Shown: piece after piece, positions 57,241 to 64,000 of the stretch
How positions within the stretch are numbered: the first letter of the stretch is position 1
Layout: each line of letters starts with the position of its first letter
NCBI GenBank assembly: GCA_946807835.1
Contig: OX327695.1
Span: 25,650,501-25,714,500, forward strand
DNA: 64,000 nucleotides
Direction of reading: 5' to 3'
DNA from: Ailanthus altissimus
Taxonomy: Eukaryota; Streptophyta; Magnoliopsida; Sapindales; Simaroubaceae
The notes under the pieces: model-generated
The model's input: only the letters and a program-made list of their open reading frames with translations
Told to the model about the DNA's origin: nothing
Databases searched by the model: none
Position numbers and translations under genes: made by a program

Positions 57241-57419
57241 TCAGGCTACTGTTTGCTTGACAAGTTTTATTTTATTTTCACCATGATTCCACTCTTCCCC
57301 TTCATCTCATAGTACTGTTCTTGGCTTGGCCTCAAAATCACTTGTCTTCATCTTTGAATCGATTTACCTAGAAGAAAAAAAGAAAGATTTGGTGTATGAG
57401 ATATCGGGTTTCGTATTTG

Positions 57420-60220
57420 ATGGATGAGATCTGGGAGAGAGCCGTGGAGACAGCGTTAGACGGTCAAACCGACCACGCCGCGGCTCGAATCCTAACACTA
57501 GACGGTGCCGTTAAGTGCGTGCAGGGCCGGCTGCCACCTCCGACTCTTCTAGAGAGATTCGAGAACCTTCAGCACCTCTCGATCGCCAACATCGGAGTCT
57601 CATCCCTCGAGCAGTTTCCGCGGCTGAGAAATTTGGGGAAACTAATTCTTTCTGATAACCGCATAGCCGGAGGACTCGAGTTTCTGGTCCAAGCCGGCTT
57701 GGAATCTCTCCGCGACCTCGATTTGTCGAATAATAGGATCCAGTATATTGAAGATCTGGCGCCTTTGGCTCAGCTGAGGCTTGTGTCGCTTGATCTATAT
57801 GAGTGTCCGGTTACGAGAGTGAAGGATTATCGATCTAGGGTTTTTGGAATGATTAAGTCTTTAAAGTACTTGGATAAGATGGATGCGGAGGAGAATGAGA
57901 GGCCGGAATCGGACGATGAGGAGGAAGAGGATGAAGAGGACGAGGAGGATGATCCAGGGAGCGGGGAAATTGACGGTGAGGATCGGCCATATGGAAGAGA
58001 TAATGGGCATAGTGATAACATAGAGGGGATTGTGGATGCAGACGAGGAGGAAGAGAGTGATGCGGATGAAGAAGCAGCGGAGACTGCTCATGCTGGGCAG
58101 GTGGCACAAGGCAATGGGGTAGTTAACCATCAGAATGGGTATCGGGTTGAATCTGTGGGTGGAGAAGATGAAGATGATGATGATGAGGGTGAGGATGACG
58201 ATGAGATTGATGAGGATGATGATGTAACGGAAGTTCAAGAGATTGGTGGAGACAGTGGTGCAGAGGAAGATGGCGTTGAGGAGGAGGATGATGACGACGA
58301 CGAGGATGAGGAGGATGAGGATGACGAAGAGGAGGTTGATAATGAGGAAGGGGATTTCAGAGAGCCCGAGAGTACAGGGAGGTTGATGAGTACGGAGGGG
58401 GAGATTGATGGGCATGAACAAGGGGAGGAAGATGGGGATGATGATGGAGAGACTGGAGAGGACGAGCAAGGTGTTGAGGATGATGGGGAGTTTGAAGTTG
58501 AGGATGAAGATGAGGGTGAGGAAGAGGTGAGATTGTGATTTCTATCTCTCACCTGTCTTCTGATAGAATCTTATCTATTCCTAACTTTTCTGCACATCTT
58601 TTGGCCGAATTAATGATTTGTTTGCTGCCTTGTTTTCAGATGAGAAGAGGACTTGATTGCTGTTAAATTCCTTAATGAGCTAATTCTGATTAATTTCCAT
58701 ACTGTGATTTCTGTTTTTCTTTTTTTGTCTTTGTATTGCATATTTCACCTTTGCATCTTCTGGTTTATGCAGTGATAAGAGGAATTAACCTCTTGCAATT
58801 ATTTACTTTATTGTTTGGGTAAATTATCATGATTTAACAGTAACTGTACTTTGAAAGATTTTTATGTCATTGGCATCTAGTATCTTTATGCAGTTTTTCA
58901 TTTCTTTCTAGTGAATAATTGATGGTTCTCTCATTTTTCCTGTTGATCGCCCTCATAAAGGAGCTACTTGATGGAGTTGCAAATTTTAAAGCAAGATTTT
59001 ACAAATTATTTAAATATTGTATATTGAGAAATGCAGAGTTTTATATTTAGTGAGCAATTGATGTTTATTTGAGTTTTTGGTGAGAAAAATGGTGAGGCTT
59101 GAAATAAAATGTTATGTAGATCTTGATGTATTTCTTGAATGCTTTTCCAGAAAATATATTGGATCATATTATTAGAAAAGAGAGTGAATTTTGTAATTGT
59201 GAGATATTAGTGAAAATTTGAAAATGGTTTCTGGAATGCTCGTTTATTGCTTTTTAAAATTTTTATCTCCTACAATATCTTCCTTAAAATCCCAATCTTA
59301 GCATTGTCATTGGTGATATGTGGTGTTTTGCATCTTCATTTTCACTGTCCCACATTTTTTTAAATTATACTCTTCATCATAGTTGTTGCGGAGTAAATTG
59401 GAATGTTTTAATCTCTCTTTAATGCTATAGCTTGTTATGATTTATTAAAGTATTTTCTTTGAAATGATTATTTGTTTCAAACTTAGAGTTTCCCTGCTAA
59501 TCAGGTTTTCTATTTATGTTCTCTGCCCCCATGGTGGGGAACAATGGATTTTGAGAGTGTGGAATGTAGTATGTGATATTTGCCATGTGAAATATTTGGC
59601 GGTTGACATCCTCTTAATATTTGTACTTCCATAAGCATAAGTATTTATGCAGCAATGATGATAGCTTGCATCACTTTTTGTGCAAATGATATGAACTAAT
59701 CTAATCAACTGTGGTTGTTTACACAGCGGGATGAATTAGTTTCACACTTGTCCAAAACAATTGTCATGCATCTGGGTTACATGATTGTTTCCATCTTGCT
59801 TGAATATAGGGTTTTTGTTCTATTTTGTCTTTTGCATTTTACAGATTTTATGCAACTAAGTTTTACATTGATAGTCTTTTCTCTTTATTTCTCTGTTTTG
59901 TGGTTTTAACTGTGAGAAGCCTTATGCTATGGCAGGATGAAGATTATGGGGCCGGATACTTGGTTCAGCCAGTGGGGCAGGCTGAAGAACATGATGCTGG
60001 AGGCAGTGATATGGACCCAGGTCATGAAGATGATGCTGAAGAGGAAGAAGAGGTTGAAGATGATGATGATGAAGTTCAGAATATGCCACCATCTTCCTCT
60101 CACCTGAAAAGAAAGAGAGGCAATGATGCTGATGAAGATGACAGTGGTGGGAATGATGGGGAAGATGACGATGACGATGACGTTGAGTTCAGCAAGTCAT
60201 CGTCAAAGAAGCACCGTTAG
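57420..60220 (+). CDS. Acidic leucine-rich nuclear phosphoprotein 32-related protein (ANP32-like), two exons
   Basis: Exons 57420-58526 and 59936-60220 join in phase 0 at GT-AG sites to give 463 residues. It starts MDEIWERAVETALDGQTDHA; an in-frame ATG 24 bases upstream (57396) would add eight residues, but family alignment favours 57420. Residues 1-155 hold the leucine-rich repeats (LEQFPRLRNLGKLILSDNRI, LRDLDLSNNRIQYIEDLAPL, LVSLDLYECPVTRVKDYR) and cap (KYLDKMDAEENERPESDDE). The rest is almost wholly acidic (Asp/Glu runs). Exon 2 ends with the only basic clusters, HLKRKRG and SSKKHR, the likely nuclear signal. ANP32 proteins are nuclear histone-binding and phosphatase-regulating factors; the plant members are less studied. 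The match to plant relatives is strong along the whole length. Confidence 0.9.
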
Positions 60221-61911
60221 TTGTTTGCAATCACATGAATTAAATGTTTTGTTACTTTCTTCAAACGTGATGGAAAGAACAGCGGAACTTTATGTGGGAT
60301 TTAGATTGGTTGATAGTCTGGTGACTCTGGTTAGTGGTTTTGGCTATCTCTTGGACAATGTTTTAGGGAGAGAAATTGTATTTTGGGTGGCACATATGTT
60401 AGCTCAAAAGGTTGTTGGTGTTATATATTCCCGCTTGCGTCTCTTATATAGCCGTTACTCTGTTATTTTTCAAAAGGCAGTTATGAAGGATTCACCGCCC
60501 ATTCCAGGAGTATGTTTCAAATGGGGTTCAAATGGAGGGAAACTATACCCTTTAAAATCTGTTGGTTTTATTACATGTTTGTCCAAGCGGGGAGTGTTTT
60601 GAAAGGGTGGTGTGTATTTAAAAAAAAAAATGCATGTAGATGGTTCCATTCAATCAAGTGGGCTTATTTGGTCGTTCGGCCTTTTCGGTTAGCTGTTATC
60701 AGATTTGAGGCTGATAACGAATGACTTGGTCGCTATGACGCATTGCTACCCGGTCCCGGCTGGTGTTTATGCCATGTCATGTGACGTGGGTCCTGTTCCT
60801 ATGATTGCCTGATGTGCAGAATCGGTGTTGAGGAATATAATCCAATGGTTGAGCAGCCATGATCGTGGATCTATGTTTTGTATAGAGGCGCTCCGATTTC
60901 TTTCATATAAAAAGTTTCCTTTTCAGGCCTTGCTTTCTGAGCAAGTACAGAGCAGGGCTATTATATTATGTAAAAGTCAAATATTGAATAGGTTAATAAG
61001 AGACTTACTCGGCCAGTTGGCCCAGGCTCAGTTAACTGGATGTTGGGCCGAGAGAGATTTGTTCAAGGTGCCACCAGTTTGATTGTTGTTATTTTTTGAC
61101 CTCTTGGCTTCTTTCCTAGCTGGAGTCCCGAGCCCTCCTTCACTTTTATTTAGTTTTCCTATCTAAGAGGACCCACCCATGTGAGCTTTGAACGAAAATT
61201 GTCAAATTTGATACAAACTCAGTCGTATAGCTCCCACCCCACTCAATGCTCAGGGCACTAATGAAATTCACTAGATTGTTTTTTTCTACTCCGTCTTTTT
61301 ATTTAAATATTTAATTTTCTTATATTATAAATAAATAATATAAAGGGATATTATTATAAATATTCTTACAGTAAGATTTAATTTTATTAGTATCTTTTAA
61401 AATATATAATAATATTGAACTGTTGACAAAAATTTATGATAATAAAATTTATATTAAATTGTATGAAATGATTAAATTATTTTTTATACATAAAAATTTA
61501 ATATAATAATTATTTTATTCTTGCACAGCCAATGAAATGCTCAATTTCTCATAAAAAAAATACTCAAGCTTTTTAATAGGAAAATTATTTGACTTTTAAA
61601 TTTTTTGAATAATTTATTTATTTAAACATTTAAATAAACTAATTTCCACAAAAATTACATGATCAACCAACATAAACTCATCATCAAGCTCCTTTCTTCG
61701 CCATCACCGAGCTGCTTCTTCGCAAAACAAGATTACTCAAACGCACAAAAATTGTCCAACACTTAAATTTTGTTCCATATCAACATCATAAATTCAAATC
61801 AACAAAGAAAGTAAACTCATTATAAAACTCATTTCTTTACAAATTAATAGGACTTAGACAATGGTCTAAATCCTTTTGAACACTGTTGAAAACTGAAATC
61901 AAAGATGGCAA
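60221..61911. other. Intergenic DNA downstream of the ANP32 gene
   Basis: Includes the 3' untranslated region. GC content is moderate to about 61250 without a recognisable gene in any frame, then AT-rich DNA up to the Copia LTR. Confidence 0.5.
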
Positions 61912-62297
61912 TGTTAGGAAATTGAGGGGTGATGCAGGGTCGCAGCTAAAGCGAAATTGAGAAAAATAATGAAAATAAAAAATAAGACAAAGACAAGATT
62001 ACGTGGTTCGGCTTTTAGTCTACGTCCACGGGCGAAGACAGAAGAATCTCTTACTATTAGAAATGGAGAATACAAGTATTGTAGTGTTTTAGCCTTACAA
62101 CCCAAAACCCCAATACACCAAATTCTCTCAAATCACTCAAAAACTCTCTCAAAGCTTTAGAAACTCTCTCTAAATTGCAATGGAAAATACATTGCTAAAC
62201 TCTCACTTTTATAGGGAGAATTGAGCAAGTGGACAGCCATTTCTTGGCTGTCCACCATTGCAAATCTGCAGCTGGCACACGGTGCCAGCTGCTGACA
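61912..62297 (-). repeat. 3' LTR of the right-edge Copia
   Basis: 386 bases from TGTTAGGAAATT to GCTGCTGACA. It contains TTACGTGGTTCGGC...CTACGTCCACGG (61999-62034), the same module as in the other Copia LTRs. Confidence 0.85.
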
Positions 62298-62312
62298 ATT
62301 CTCCCACTTGGA
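62298..62312 (-). other. Polypurine tract
   Basis: Minus-strand CCAAGTGGGAGAAT immediately precedes the 3' LTR, the position where plus-strand DNA synthesis is primed. Confidence 0.6.
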
Positions 62313-62375
62313 GATTTGATTGAAAATCAATCAAGTCTCCACACCATTCTTTCTTCTTCGCCAAAGCCATGTTGC

Positions 62376-64000
62376 CTATGTGTCTGCTAAGCCATGCAAG
62401 GATCTGCACCATACAAATTTGTTGGTATTGGTGGGCTTGGTCAATACATCTGCTAGGTTATCATCTGTATGAATTTTTTTCATATCCACACTTCCATCTT
62501 CTACCACTTCACGAACAAAGTGATATTGAACACCTATGTGCTTCGTTCTTGAATGAAAAGCTGGATTCCTTGCAATGTGCAAGGCACTCTGACTGTCACA
62601 AAACAATTCAACTTTCTCTTGCTTGTGCCCGAGCTCCTTCAGTAATCTTTGTATCCAAATTGCTTCCTTGCAAGCTTGTGTAGCTGCCATGTATTCTGCT
62701 TCTGTAGTAGATAATACCACAACAGTTTGCAGTTTCGAAACCCAGCTTACAGCTCCTTCTGCAAGTTTAAACACATAGCCAGTAGTGGATTTTCTTTTAT
62801 CAAGATCTCTTGCAAAATCTGAATCCACATAGCCCTTAACAATAAAAGCTGATCCTCCGTAACATAAAGCAACATCTGAGGTACCCTTAATGTATCTAAG
62901 GATCCTCCTGACACAACCCCAATGCTCTCTACCAGGATTCGCCATGTATCTACTAACTGCTCCCACTGCTTGTGCAATGTCTGGTCTGGTACAAATCATA
63001 GCGAACATTAAACTTCCCACCGCTGATGCATACGGTACTCGAGACATCTCATTCCTCTCTGCTTCTTTGCTAGGACACATCTTAGAGGATAACTTGAAAT
63101 TAACAGGGAGTGGGGTACTAATTGGCTTACAATCTTGCATGTTGAAGCGCCACAAGATTTTCTTTAAGTAGTTCTTCTGAGAAAGTCAAATCTTCCTGTT
63201 ATTTCTATCTCGGTGAATTTGCATCCCTAGAATCTTGTTTGCTGGTCCCAAGTCCTTCATATCAAATTCCCTAGCCAACTGTGCCTTTAATTCTTGGACT
63301 CGATCTTTGTTGGGGCCTGCCACCAACATGTCATCCACGTACAACAGTAAAATAATGAAATCATTATCATCTTTAAACCTTTTGTAGTATGTACAATGGT
63401 CTGAACTAAGTCTGTTGTATCTAAGGTTGATGATATAGGAATCAAATCTCTTGTACCAACACCTCGGCGCCTGTTTGAGACCGTACAGAGATTTGTTCAA
63501 CCTGCAAACCAAGTTCTCTTTTCCTTCTTCTTTAAAACCTTCTGGTTGGAGCATATAAATTTCTTCTTCAAGTTCTCCATGAAGAAAAGCTGTCTTCACA
63601 TCTAGCTGTTCTAGATGTAAGTCAAATGTAGCACACATTGCCAAGACTATTCTGACTGTCGTGAGTCGAACCACAGGGGAAAATATCTCATTAAAGTCAA
63701 TACCTTCTTTCTGAGCATAACCTTTCACCACCAATCTCGCACGATACCGCTCTACTTGGTCATTGCCATCCCGTTTGATCTTGTAGACCCATTTGTTTCC
63801 AATGGCTTTTCTTCCACGTGGCAGTGCAACCAGCTCCCATGTTTTGTTCTTATGCAAAGCTTCAATCTCTTCTTGCATTGCTGTCATCCATAGAGAAACA
63901 TCTTGACTTTTAGAAGCCTCCTGGAAAGTTGTTGGCTCTCCATCCTCTATTAGAAGGCAGTATGCAACATGAGCCTCCATGACATACTCCGAGTGCCACG
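62376..64000 (-). pseudogene. Copia pol: reverse transcriptase and RNase H, one in-frame stop
   Basis: The minus strand is open from the window edge to 63189, has TGA at 63186-63188, and continues in the same frame to the stop at 62376. Reverse transcriptase motifs in order are NKWVYKIKRDG, RYRARLVVKGYAQKEGIDF, FSPVVRLTTVR, LDVKTAFLHGELEEEIYM, YGLKQAPRCWY and the catalytic LYVDDML. The RNase H part has VGSLMFAMICTRPDIAQAVG, GYVDSDFARDLDKRKSTTGY, STTEAEYMAA, LFCDSQSALHIARNP and HSRTKHIGVQYHFVRE. All key catalytic residues are visible. The stop alone makes this copy defective. Confidence 0.9.

Larger units (their letters stand above)
61912..64000 (-). mobile_element. Ty1/Copia retrotransposon (Tork/Tnt1-like), 3' half in window
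   Basis: The 3' LTR (61912-62297) and the pol end (62376-64000) are on the minus strand, and the 5' part lies beyond the right edge. Coding sequence is open for most of its length and the LTR has intact TG...CA ends, suggesting a younger copy than any other LTR element here. The flanking five bases left of the LTR are GGCAA (61907-61911), which should reappear after the 5' LTR if the insertion is intact. Confidence 0.88.

Noticed and set aside
57861..58469. 202-residue minus-strand Ile/Leu-rich open frame
   Set aside because: Antisense of the Asp/Glu-rich ANP32 tail; GAT/GAG triplets create hydrophobic shadows.

Overview
The window is nuclear DNA from a dicot plant: very AT-rich intergenic DNA, GT-AG introns, and genes with clear higher-plant relatives. 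I cannot name the species. Six protein-coding genes are supported: an OVATE family repressor running off the left edge (1-744, minus), a polyol/monosaccharide transporter (9437-11376), a DUF620 protein (30497-32576), a DUF1195 small membrane protein (44960-47921), the plant-specific TFIIB-related factor pBrp (50417-55071) and an ANP32-type acidic LRR nuclear protein (57420-60220). They are ordinary single genes with no shared pathway and no cluster logic.

Most of the rest is transposable-element DNA. From left to right: a decayed chromodomain-type Gypsy (about 4.3-7.3 kb) holding a Copia LTR; a 12 kb minus-strand Copia (14185-26122) of which only about 3.1 kb is original, the rest being four nested LTR insertions, one containing a SINE; several foldback/MITE elements and another solo LTR (26-30 kb); a minus-strand Athila/Tat-like Gypsy gag and leader region (33996-38986); a plus-strand LINE (38987-about 44480) broken by a solo LTR and a small Copia; and the 3' half of a fairly young Copia at the right edge (61912-64000). 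Target-site duplications were read directly for five solo LTRs and for the SINE, so those boundaries are exact.

The most unusual coding feature is in pBrp. Its last exon carries four in-frame tandem copies of a 342-bp (114-aa) unit, taking the predicted protein to 855 residues, and its second intron holds an 893-bp solo LTR with a perfect duplication. The transporter is also odd, with changes in the normally invariant sugar-binding helix motif. I found no CRISPR, rRNA or tRNA gene, and no convincing multi-gene novel system. The interest lies in the nested retroelement history, the pBrp repeat expansion, and a short sequence module shared by LTRs of otherwise different families.
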